A stretch of 5,358 bases of DNA from the NCBI GenBank assembly GCA_004173415.1, contig SEHC01000166.1, positions 1-5,358 of the forward strand, read 5' to 3'. The notes beneath the pieces were generated by a model that saw nothing but the letters and a program-made list of their open reading frames with translations, made no database searches and was not told the DNA's origin. The DNA is from Lysobacteraceae bacterium (GTDB lineage: Bacteria > Pseudomonadota > Gammaproteobacteria > Xanthomonadales > Xanthomonadaceae). This document shows, piece by piece, positions 1-4,771 of the stretch. The position numbers and the translations under genes are program-made. Positions within the stretch are counted from its first letter, which is position 1, and each line of letters opens with the position of its first letter.

Positions 1-87
1 CGCGAACTGCGCCACACCATCGAACGGGTCAGCCCGGAAGCGGCCAGGCCCGAGGAAGCGAGCACGGCGGGCGGCGACAGCGACTGA
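1..87 (+). CDS. C-terminal fragment of an unidentified protein
   Basis: An open frame entering from the left edge codes for 28 residues and ends with TGA at 85-87. The visible tail starts RELRHTIERV and closes with an acidic, Ala/Gly/Ser-rich stretch ending GGDSD, which looks like a disordered C-terminus after a short amphipathic helix. The frame is taken to be coding because it has the GC-rich third positions of the other genes here and the next gene follows 64 bases later on the same strand. No domain is visible, so no function is assigned. It could be co-transcribed with the membrane protein at 152, but a possible promoter and a hairpin lie between them, so this is undecided. Confidence 0.5.
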   Translation, partial: RELRHTIERVSPEAARPEEASTAGGDSD

Positions 88-111
88 TCACGCGGCCTCC
101 GCCAGGGGCCG

Positions 112-120
112 TGCTAGGGT
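112..120 (+). promoter_or_regulatory. Possible extended -10 promoter element before the polytopic membrane protein
   Basis: The bases TGC followed by TAGGGT fit an extended -10 pattern (TGn then TAnnnT). Transcription from it would start near 127, leaving a leader of about 25 bases before the ATG at 152. No -35 box resembling TTGACA lies at the right distance; bases 92-97 read GCGGCC. The element overlaps the first arm of the hairpin at 116-133. It is a weak call made from pattern alone. Confidence 0.25.
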
Positions 121-133
121 TCGGCCGGACCCT
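116..133 (+). other. Short stem-loop between the truncated gene and the membrane protein gene
   Basis: The arms AGGGTTC (116-122) and GGACCCT (127-133) pair over seven positions, one of them a G-U wobble, around a GGCC tetraloop. The hairpin ends 18 bases before the ATG at 152. No run of T follows, so it is not a classical intrinsic terminator. It may be a leader structure, a weak attenuator or chance in GC-rich sequence. Confidence 0.3.
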
Positions 134-151
134 CGGCCACTGGCGACAAGG

Positions 152-1417
152 ATGAACAGCCAAACTTCCGCCGCTCCCGCCATGGCGGCCGCGCCCCAGC
201 CGGCATGGATGCAGATTCCCGCGCTCGCGGGCAGGTTGCTGTGGCGGCACTGGCCGGCGCTGCTGTTCTGGTTCTTCGCCCAGCGCGTGGCCTACGACCT
301 GCTGCTCGGTGTTGCGATCCGGCTGGCCGAGGCCAGCGTGCTGCTCTCCTACGCCGCGATCGCGCTGCTGATCGTCAGCCAGCTGGTCGGCGTGATCGCG
401 ATGTTCCTGGTCCTGCGTCCCTCCCTGCCCGGCCTCGATAGCGCGGGTCCGGGTCCGGCCTTGCCGCAGGCCAGGCCGTGGCTCAACGTGCTGGCCGTGG
501 CGCTGTTGCCGTTCTTCGCCTATTACGCGAGCTGGGGCCTGCTGGATGGGGTCAAGCGGGACTTCACCCTGAGTTACATCTTCGGCGTGTCCTTCGAGCG
601 TCGCGAGTCGCTGCAGGACATCCTGGCCCTGCGCGGCTTGTGGATGGCGCTGCTGGCCTCGTGGGCACTCCGTGCGCTGGCCAAGCGCCGGTTCGCGTCC
701 AGCGGCCACGGGATCTGGTCGGTCGTGGTCGCGGTCTGCGAGGCCTACTGGCTGTTCGTCGGCGCCGCGGTGATCGCGCGGGGCTACAACGCCTTGCGGG
801 AGTGGTGGCATTCGCGCGTGGCCTACGTGGCGGTGGCCGACTGGTGGGAGAACCCGTTTCTCGGCATGTTCTCGCTGGCGCCGCTCAAGCGTGCGCTGGC
901 CCCCTTGCTCGATTTCATCAGCACCGGCCTGGGCGGCGTGGTGATGCCCCTGGTCTGGCTCGCCCTCACGGCGCTGGTCTACGGCATGGACCTGCGTCGC
1001 CGGCGCCGGCTGGATCCAGCCGAAGCCAGGTTGCGCCTGGTGTCGCGCCGGTATCGCCATCTGGACCTGGTCTGGCGGCGCCTGATCGAGAAGTTGAGCG
1101 GCGGCTGGACCAGCAAGGGCCTGCCCATCCTCAACAGCATCCGCCTGGTGCTCCGGGCCGGACTGCCGGCGCTGCTGATGCTGTGCGTGGGCTGGCAACT
1201 GCTGGCCTTCATCGATGCCCATGCCTGGCGGCTCGCGGTGAACCTGATCGGTGCCCACGAATGGCGCCAGTGGCAGGTGTATGGCGCGCCCGTTTCGCTG
1301 CTGGTCAATGGTCCGCTGTCGCTGCGGCCCGCACTGTTCACCGAGCTGTTGCGGATCGTGCTGCTGGCGGCGACCTTCGACCGCGCCATGGCCAGCCTGC
1401 GCGGCCCGGCCCGCTAG
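152..1417 (+). CDS. Polytopic inner-membrane protein of unknown function
   Basis: The product has 421 residues and about seven or eight hydrophobic segments, at roughly 33-55, 64-88, 111-131, 161-176, 188-210, 255-279, 329-355 and 391-407. The first contains Arg and Asp and may not be a true transmembrane helix. A strongly basic loop, LRRRRRL at 281-287, followed by a charged stretch to about 315 is probably cytoplasmic. The Ala/Pro-rich first 20 residues look disordered. The start at 152 is the most upstream plausible one. It has only AAGG directly touching the ATG and no spaced Shine-Dalgarno, so Met11 (182) or Met20 (209) remain possible. I do not recognise the family and see no catalytic motif. 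Its stop TAG lies in the same CTAG as the stop of the opposing gene, and its neighbours there encode membrane-anchored proteins, which hints at a shared envelope role. A channel, permease or assembly factor would all fit. Confidence 0.8.
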   Translation: MNSQTSAAPAMAAAPQPAWMQIPALAGRLLWRHWPALLFWFFAQRVAYDLLLGVAIRLAEASVLLSYAAIALLIVSQLVGVIAMFLVLRPSLPGLDSAGPGPALPQARPWLNVLAVALLPFFAYYASWGLLDGVKRDFTLSYIFGVSFERRESLQDILALRGLWMALLASWALRALAKRRFASSGHGIWSVVVAVCEAYWLFVGAAVIARGYNALREWWHSRVAYVAVADWWENPFLGMFSLAPLKRALAPLLDFISTGLGGVVMPLVWLALTALVYGMDLRRRRRLDPAEARLRLVSRRYRHLDLVWRRLIEKLSGGWTSKGLPILNSIRLVLRAGLPALLMLCVGWQLLAFIDAHAWRLAVNLIGAHEWRQWQVYGAPVSLLVNGPLSLRPALFTELLRIVLLAATFDRAMASLRGPAR

Positions 1418-2043
1418 GGAGCGGCCGGCGGCAGCGGGAAACTGAGATAGCTGCCGTGCGGCGTGGTGGTGCTGGGCGGAAAGAAAAGCTCGGCGCGCAG
1501 GCCCTCGGGCCGGGTTCCCGGCGGCAACAGGAACGCATGGCTAAAGTCGAACGCCTGGCCGGGGCGGGCCTCGACGCGAACGAACGATTCGCCGGGGCGG
1601 GTGCCACAACTGTCGTTGAAGCCGCGATCACGCAGGCGCCGGCCCAGCTTGTAGGGCTCGTTGGCCGGCCAGCGTCGACCCGTGGCGTCGACCAGCCGGC
1701 CCCTGCATCGATCCAGCAGCTTCGCGGTGGCCGCGGGGCCCGGCTTGACCTGGTAATGGACCAGCAGCAGCGATCCGGGCGCATGCGGGTAGTCGGCCAC
1801 CGCCTTGCCCGCACCGGGCTCGAACTCCACGCCGGCAATACGCCAGTCCGATCCCTCGTACTGGCTCCAGCCCTTGCCGGCAGCGTCGATGCGATGGCTG
1901 GGCGCGCTCCGGGCGCGTTCGGCCTGCGAATCGCGCCAGGGCAGGTAAAAGGCTAGCGCGCCGAGCACCAACGACCCCGCCAGCCAGGCGCGGTTGCGCT
2001 TCCACCAGCCGGGCTGCAAGGAATGTCCGGTCGCCCCGTTCAT
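1414..2043 (-). CDS. Membrane-anchored protein with a two-cysteine periplasmic domain, third gene of the trio
   Basis: The product has 209 residues. A basic N-terminus (WWKRNR) precedes one hydrophobic helix at about 18-36, which predicts N-in/C-out topology with about 170 residues in the periplasm. The ectodomain has alternating beta-type segments (WRIAGVEF near 67-74, SLLLVHYQV at 91-99, FDFSHAFLLPPG at 165-176, LRAELFF at 182-188) and exactly two cysteines, Cys113 and Cys146, which could form a disulfide. There is no lipobox, and the helix is not followed by a signal peptidase site I can defend. The ATG at 2041-2043 overlaps the TGA of the preceding gene as ATGA, so translation is probably coupled; no clear Shine-Dalgarno is seen. 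Its own stop is TAG at 1414-1416, overlapping the stop of the convergent membrane protein gene. Function unknown. The pattern resembles the other two proteins of the cluster and, loosely, DUF4352-like immunoglobulin-fold ectodomains. Confidence 0.8.
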   Translation of the reverse strand: MNGATGHSLQPGWWKRNRAWLAGSLVLGALAFYLPWRDSQAERARSAPSHRIDAAGKGWSQYEGSDWRIAGVEFEPGAGKAVADYPHAPGSLLLVHYQVKPGPAATAKLLDRCRGRLVDATGRRWPANEPYKLGRRLRDRGFNDSCGTRPGESFVRVEARPGQAFDFSHAFLLPPGTRPEGLRAELFFPPSTTTPHGSYLSFPLPPAAP

Positions 2044-2666
2044 TGGTCGGTCCGCGTGCGCATGTCCAGCTCCGGAACCGCCTGTTCGCGCAGCTCCGCC
2101 AGCGCCCGGGCATCAAGGCCCAGGTCGATGTCGAGCAGATGGTCCAGGCCAGGCGGCGCGCCCAGTCCCCAGTAGAACTGCAGGGTGGCGCCCTCCAGCC
2201 GGGCCTCCGGCACGTCGAAGAAATAGGCGCCGCTGGCGGCGATGCCGGTGGCCAGCGAGGTCTCCGCCAGGTTCACGCCGTCCAGCCTCGGCCGGTCTCC
2301 GCCGGAAGCGGCGTACAGGCGGCCGTCCCGGGTGCGCAACTGGGCACTGAGGAACCCCGCCTCCCGCGTGGCGGTGGCCTCGATCAACGCCGACAGCCAG
2401 ACCCCGTCCGCACGCACCACCTGGCTGGGGTCGTTGCTGTAGCGCCCGTCGATGCGATAGGCCCGCGCCAGTTTCACCCGCTTGACCGTCACCTCGAAGT
2501 TGCGTGCCGTGACCGGTGCGCCGATCGCGCCGGCCACGGTCAGTGGCGCAACCTTTTCCTCGTAGCTCGGCTGGTTCTTGCGCAGGACCACGATCAGGGC
2601 CAGGGCAGCAAGGGTGGCCGCAACCAGGCTCCAGCGTATCGGCATACGGGTCTTGGCCAGCCTCAT
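2040..2666 (-). CDS. Membrane-anchored beta-domain protein, second gene of the trio
   Basis: The product has 208 residues. A basic start (MRLAKTRMPIR) leads into one hydrophobic helix at about 12-28, then an RK stop and a long predicted periplasmic domain. The domain has strand-like stretches NFEVTVKRVKLARAY (56-70), GVWLSALIEATA (88-99), FLSAQLRTRDGRLYAAS (105-121) and GAYFFDVP (146-153), followed by LEGATLQFYWG. The order (strand, conserved-looking surface Arg, DGR turn, FDVP, then a closing strand) is reminiscent of DUF4352-type Ig-like domains, but this is only a fold-level impression. It contains no cysteine, unlike its two neighbours. The start at 2664-2666 overlaps the upstream TGA as ATGA and has the best Shine-Dalgarno of the window, GGAGGT about five bases upstream, inside the end of the preceding gene. 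Met8 is an alternative start but lacks this support. Function unknown. Confidence 0.82.
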   Translation of the reverse strand: MRLAKTRMPIRWSLVAATLAALALIVVLRKNQPSYEEKVAPLTVAGAIGAPVTARNFEVTVKRVKLARAYRIDGRYSNDPSQVVRADGVWLSALIEATATREAGFLSAQLRTRDGRLYAASGGDRPRLDGVNLAETSLATGIAASGAYFFDVPEARLEGATLQFYWGLGAPPGLDHLLDIDLGLDARALAELREQAVPELDMRTRTDQ

Positions 2667-3283
2667 CGGGCACCTCCCTCGCAGGCGCTGGTCAAGGCGA
2701 TCGGCAGGCGATAGCCGGGACCGTCCTGGACCCAGAACTCGTCGCCGGCCAGGTAACCGCGTTCCACATGCCGGCGCTTGTAGGCACCCCAGGCAGGCTG
2801 GGGGGACGGGGCGGTGCCGGCAGGCACTTCCCAGATCAGGTCGACACGCGTTGGCAGGGCGGGTTGCAGTACCGGCAAAGTGTGGTCATCGGCACGCTGC
2901 GTGTACTTGGGTTCGCGGGGGTCGCTGCGACCGTCGGCCAACCAGACCACGTCCTTGGCCAGGTAGGCGCTCATCGCCAGCCAGTCGTCGGCCAGGCTCT
3001 CCACCTGCACGCGCAGGACCAGGTATTGCTGCTGGCCACGCATGCCCTGCGGCTGGCCGGGATACAGGTCACTGGTCCAGGCGCACAGGGGCGTGAGGGC
3101 GAAGGCGCCGGTTTCGATGCGTCGGCCCGCCGGCGAGTCCGGCGCATCTGCGGCGGCCGACGAGGCGGCGCGCTCGAAGCCGCCCAGCAACACCACGCCC
3201 AAGGTGGCGAGGCCGGCGGCGACGATGGCGGCGCGCCAGTAGCGTCGCTGCCACAGCGCGTCCAGGTCGTCGAACAGTTTCAT
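2663..3283 (-). CDS. Membrane-anchored protein with periplasmic domain, first gene of the trio
   Basis: The product has 206 residues. A short cytoplasmic N-terminus (MKLFDDLDALWQRRYWR) precedes a hydrophobic helix at about 17-34, then an Ala/Ser-rich linker to about 55 and a predicted periplasmic domain. Strand-like stretches include GAFALTPLCAWTS (59-71), QYLVLRVQVESLA (86-98), DVVWLADGR (111-119) and RVDLIWEVPAG (146-156). This gives the same late order of DGR turn and aromatic-x-VP as the second protein. The ectodomain has two cysteines, Cys67 and Cys201, far apart and possibly disulfide-bonded at the domain ends. It is the first gene of a tightly packed three-gene unit: its TGA overlaps the next ATG, and its last codons also carry the next gene's ribosome binding site. 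No good Shine-Dalgarno precedes its own ATG at 3281-3283. The promoter probably lies in the gap to the right. Function unknown. Confidence 0.8.
   Translation of the reverse strand: MKLFDDLDALWQRRYWRAAIVAAGLATLGVVLLGGFERAASSAAADAPDSPAGRRIETGAFALTPLCAWTSDLYPGQPQGMRGQQQYLVLRVQVESLADDWLAMSAYLAKDVVWLADGRSDPREPKYTQRADDHTLPVLQPALPTRVDLIWEVPAGTAPSPQPAWGAYKRRHVERGYLAGDEFWVQDGPGYRLPIALTSACEGGAR
2670..2676 (-). promoter_or_regulatory. Strong Shine-Dalgarno for the second trio gene, inside the first
   Basis: On the minus strand the bases GGAGGT sit about five bases before the ATG at 2666-2664. They are at the same time coding for the Gly-Gly of the last residues (CEGGAR) of the first gene. This fixes the start of the second gene at 2666 rather than at its internal Met8. 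It suggests that the second gene is translated well in its own right, not only by re-initiation over the ATGA overlap. Confidence 0.7.
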
Positions 3284-3397
3284 GCGCGCTGGTTCAAAAG
3301 ATGGCGTTTCCCTGCACGATGGCGGCTTCCTTGACCGGCCGATCCCGCCGCTGGGCAGCGAACGAAACCCACGGCGCCGGGTCCGGTGGGGATCTTA

Positions 3398-3410
3398 ACG
3401 GCAGTGCCGT
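3398..3410. promoter_or_regulatory. Perfect 13-base inverted repeat, possible operator
   Basis: ACGGCA and TGCCGT flank a single central G, giving a perfect palindrome about 115 bases upstream of the first gene of the trio. The core GTGCCG recurs as a direct copy at 3428-3433. A repressor or activator site for the cluster would fit this position. Six-base arms do arise by chance in GC-rich DNA, so it is only a candidate. Confidence 0.25.
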
Positions 3411-3524
3411 GAAATCATCGCCGACACGTGCCGACGGGCCGCAGCGATAGGGGCAGGCAGGCGGGTGGACGCCGCTGGCGGCCGAAGGGCGTCACAGCCC
3501 AGCGCGCCGCGGACTCCCCGTCTG

Positions 3525-3544
3525 CCCTGCGGGTTACCGTAGGG
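3525..3544. terminator. Hairpin just downstream of the FeeM-like gene, weak terminator candidate
   Basis: Arms CCCTGCGG (3525-3532) and CCGTAGGG (3537-3544) enclose the loop GTTA. The pairing is eight of eight with one G-U wobble if read on the plus strand, and has one A-C mismatch in the minus-strand transcript that would use it. It starts seven bases past the stop codon at 3552. No T-run follows on the minus strand, so it may act as an RNA-end stabiliser rather than an intrinsic terminator. Confidence 0.3.
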
Positions 3545-3551
3545 TTCGCAG

Positions 3552-4322
3552 CTAGAGCGTGGTCTTTTCCGGGAAGCTGCGTGTCAGCCATCCGCGCGCC
3601 GCGTCCCCGGCAGTCGGGTTGCGGACCAGGGGCAGCAGCGGCGAGGCGCTTTCGCGGAGCATTTCCGCATCGTCGACCACCAGCGCCATGCGCAGCAGTA
3701 CCGCGCCGGAGGGCAGCACCGCCGGCGGCAGGTATTCGCGGAAGCCGTAGTGCTCGAACACGCCATGCAGGAACGGCGCGCAGGCGATCAGTCCGAACTG
3801 GATGCCATGTTCGTGGGCGTGGCGGTAGGTCTCCATCACCAGCGCATCGACCACGCGCTGGGTCCGTTGTTCGGCCTGGACCGCGAACCGGGTGCAGACC
3901 GCAAGCCGTTGCAGCGGCCAGGTGCGGGCGAACTGATCGACCTGGAACAGGCTGCCGAATTCGACCTGCACCGCCGGCGAGGCGAAATCGTGCACGCGCA
4001 GGGTGGCCACCGCGCGCCGGCTCTGTTCGACCACCAGCACCGTGCCACTGGCATCCAGGCCATCGGCAATGCGCCGGCTGCGCTGGCGGTCGCGGCCCTG
4101 TTCCTGGAAATAGACCTCGCGGCGCAACCTTTGCACGTCGCCCAGCTGCTCGCCCGAGTGGATCCTGCGGACCCGCAGTGGTTCGGCCAGCGGCGCTCCC
4201 GGCATCCGCAGCACGTCGCGGGCCCCGGCGCTGAAGGCCGGGGTCGACATGGGCAGAGGTGGAGCGTGGTCATTCACCGGCGATGCCTGCTGGGAGGAAA
4301 CAGAAGCTGCCGGGTTGTTCAT
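3552..4322 (-). CDS. GNAT-fold acyltransferase resembling FeeM-type N-acyl amino acid synthases
   Basis: The product has 256 residues and is probably cytoplasmic. Residues 1-45 are Ser/Pro/Ala-rich and look disordered. From about 50 an enzyme core follows the order of the GNAT/LuxI-like superfamily: a helix with LRREVYFQEQG (67-77), which resembles the R-x-x-V-(F/Y)-x-x-E signature of FeeM and of acyl-homoserine lactone synthases; strands LVVEQ and ATLRVHDF (96-113); then LQRLAVCTRFAVQ (137-149) leading into a helix in the acyl-donor binding position; and FGLIACAPFLHGVFEHYGFREYL (176-198), the usual 'neighbour and GFR-Y' ending. FeeM enzymes join a fatty acyl group from acyl carrier protein to an amino acid such as tyrosine, and the products act as signals or antibiotics. 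Here the substrate is inference. A PEP-CTERM-associated acyltransferase is a possible alternative. The ATG at 4322 has no Shine-Dalgarno; Met25 (4250) is an alternative start that would drop the disordered tail. No partner ACP gene is visible. Confidence 0.75.
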   Translation of the reverse strand: MNNPAASVSSQQASPVNDHAPPLPMSTPAFSAGARDVLRMPGAPLAEPLRVRRIHSGEQLGDVQRLRREVYFQEQGRDRQRSRRIADGLDASGTVLVVEQSRRAVATLRVHDFASPAVQVEFGSLFQVDQFARTWPLQRLAVCTRFAVQAEQRTQRVVDALVMETYRHAHEHGIQFGLIACAPFLHGVFEHYGFREYLPPAVLPSGAVLLRMALVVDDAEMLRESASPLLPLVRNPTAGDAARGWLTRSFPEKTTL

Positions 4323-4356
4323 GCAAGCATCGGGCCAACGGGCCGGAAGCGCTTGC
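4323..4356 (-). other. Inverted-repeat leader touching the start codon of the FeeM-like gene
   Basis: In the minus-strand transcript GCAAGC (4356-4351) can pair with GCTTGC (4328-4323), the second arm directly abutting the ATG. An inner stem of GGCC with GGCC (4344-4341 and 4336-4333) around CGTT would stack within it. No Shine-Dalgarno is present in this stretch. If 4322 is the true start, the structure could limit ribosome access. If translation starts at Met25, it is just part of the leader. The pairing is seen in the sequence; the role is inference. Confidence 0.3.
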
Positions 4357-4373
4357 GGGCGCGTTATGGCGCG

Positions 4374-4402
4374 GGTCGGGGCGCCGGGCTGCCCGGTCGG
4401 GG
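4374..4402. promoter_or_regulatory. Palindrome flanked by direct repeats upstream of the FeeM-like gene
   Basis: GGTCGGGG occurs at 4374-4381 and again at 4395-4402, spaced 21 bases, close to two helical turns. Between them lies CCGGGC-T-GCCCGG (4384-4396), a perfect 13-base palindrome. The block is 50-80 bases upstream of the FeeM-like start and on the minus strand follows a TTGAAA (-35-like, 4403-4408). No -10 box is found 16-18 bases after it. It could be a regulator binding site, but low complexity makes chance plausible. Confidence 0.25.
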
Positions 4403-4432
4403 TTTCAAGGTGACGCTGTGGGTCAGTAAGCA

Positions 4433-4451
4433 GCCGCGCAGACGGCGCGGC
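4433..4451 (-). terminator. GC-rich hairpin after the YdcH-like gene, terminator candidate
   Basis: Arms GCCGCGC (4433-4439) and GCGCGGC (4445-4451) form a perfect seven-pair stem with a five-base loop, beginning four bases beyond the stop codon at 4456-4458. On the minus strand it is followed by TGCTTAC, only a poor U-tract. The position is right for ending the YdcH-like transcript ahead of the FeeM-like gene. Efficiency as an intrinsic terminator would be modest. Confidence 0.4.
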
Positions 4452-4455
4452 CCGC

Positions 4456-4662
4456 TCAGGCCGGCTCGTCGGGGATCAGCGCGCTTTCCAGCCTGGAGAT
4501 GCAGTCCCTCAGCCACAGCTTGCGCTTCTTGAGGCGCTTGATCGCCAGTTCGTCGGCGAGGATATCGGCGGCCAGGCGGTCGATCGCGGCGTCGAGGTCG
4601 CGGTGCTCGAGCCTCAACTCGGACACCCGCTGGCTGATTTCGGATGGGCTCAGGCTATCCAC
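4456..4662 (-). CDS. YdcH/DUF465-family small coiled-coil protein
   Basis: The product has 68 residues. It matches the YdcH (DUF465) pattern well: LRLEHRDLDAAIDRL at 16-30, then LAIKRLKKRKLWLRDCI at 39-55, the usual 'EHR-LD' helix followed by a basic 'LKK-KL-L-D-I' helix. The whole protein should be a helical hairpin or coiled-coil, and its length is typical of the family. The biochemical role of these cytoplasmic proteins is not established, so none is claimed. The start is a GTG at 4660-4662. A stop (TAG, 4672-4674) lies four codons upstream in frame and no Met occurs further in, so this is the only sensible start. A weak TAGG lies about nine bases upstream. The gene is divergent from ttcA, and a GC-rich hairpin follows its stop. 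Confidence 0.88.
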   Translation of the reverse strand: MDSLSPSEISQRVSELRLEHRDLDAAIDRLAADILADELAIKRLKKRKLWLRDCISRLESALIPDEPA

Positions 4663-4755
4663 GTCCGCAGCCTACACCGCCAGGCTGGCCAGCGTCATGG
4701 CAGGCCAGGTCGCGGATGGGGCGCGCGCGGAACCGGACGCTTCGGCCGCGGCCGG

Positions 4756-4761
4756 TACAAT
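4756..4761 (+). promoter_or_regulatory. Possible -10 box of ttcA
   Basis: TACAAT differs from the sigma-70 -10 consensus TATAAT by one base and stands out in this GC-rich region. No -35 box is visible 16-18 bases upstream (4733-4738 read CCGGAC). Transcription would begin near 4768, leaving almost no leader before the ATG at 4772. That conflicts with use of the GGAG at 4762-4765 as a ribosome binding site, so either this promoter or that site is not the one used. Confidence 0.35.
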
Positions 4762-4765
4762 GGAG
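4762..4765 (+). promoter_or_regulatory. Shine-Dalgarno that favours the second ATG of ttcA
   Basis: GGAG lies six bases before the ATG at 4772-4774. The other in-frame ATG at 4760-4762 has no such site upstream and overlaps the GGAG itself. This is why the start at 4772 was chosen; the earlier one would add MERS to the protein. Confidence 0.5.
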
Positions 4766-4771
4766 CGCTCG

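Larger units (their letters stand above)
3284..3551. other. Gap with no convincing gene, probable upstream region of the trio
   Basis: This 268-base stretch lies downstream of the FeeM-like gene and upstream of the three-gene cluster, both read on the minus strand. I see no gene with a start, ribosome binding site and plausible protein in it. The most AT-rich patch, about 3391-3420, contains a 13-base palindrome and is the best place for a promoter of the cluster. On the minus strand TAAGAT (3392-3397) could be a -10 box, but I find no matching -35. A hairpin at 3525-3544 lies just past the end of the FeeM-like gene. Confidence 0.5.

Noticed and set aside
29..1258. A 409-codon open frame on the minus strand opposite the polytopic membrane protein
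   Set aside because: Its translation is rich in Gln, His, Arg, Gly and Pro with no domain order, which is typical of the antisense shadow of a GC-rich gene. The plus-strand frame gives coherent membrane helices.
478..1956. A 492-codon plus-strand frame crossing the CTAG junction
   Set aside because: It overlaps two well-supported genes in other frames, has the Arg/Gly/Ala-rich composition of a shadow, and has no ribosome binding site.
4344..4357. Imperfect palindrome around AAGCGCTT as an operator
   Set aside because: It is largely explained by the leader stem-loop, and one arm position mismatches. There is not enough to call a separate site.
4411..4425. TGAC-N7-GTCA inverted repeat as a possible CRP/Clp-type site
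   Set aside because: The half-sites do not match the TGTGA-N6-TCACA pattern, and four-base arms are expected by chance.
3428..4532. Two plus-strand frames of 268 and 260 codons opposite the FeeM-like gene
   Set aside because: Both are compositionally shadow-like (Arg/Pro/Ala or Gln/His-rich), and the minus-strand frame carries recognisable enzyme motifs.
4664..4674. TAGGCT on the minus strand as a -10 box for a leaderless YdcH-like transcript
   Set aside because: Only the first, second and last bases fit the consensus, there is no -35 box, and the short distance to GTG could be coincidence.
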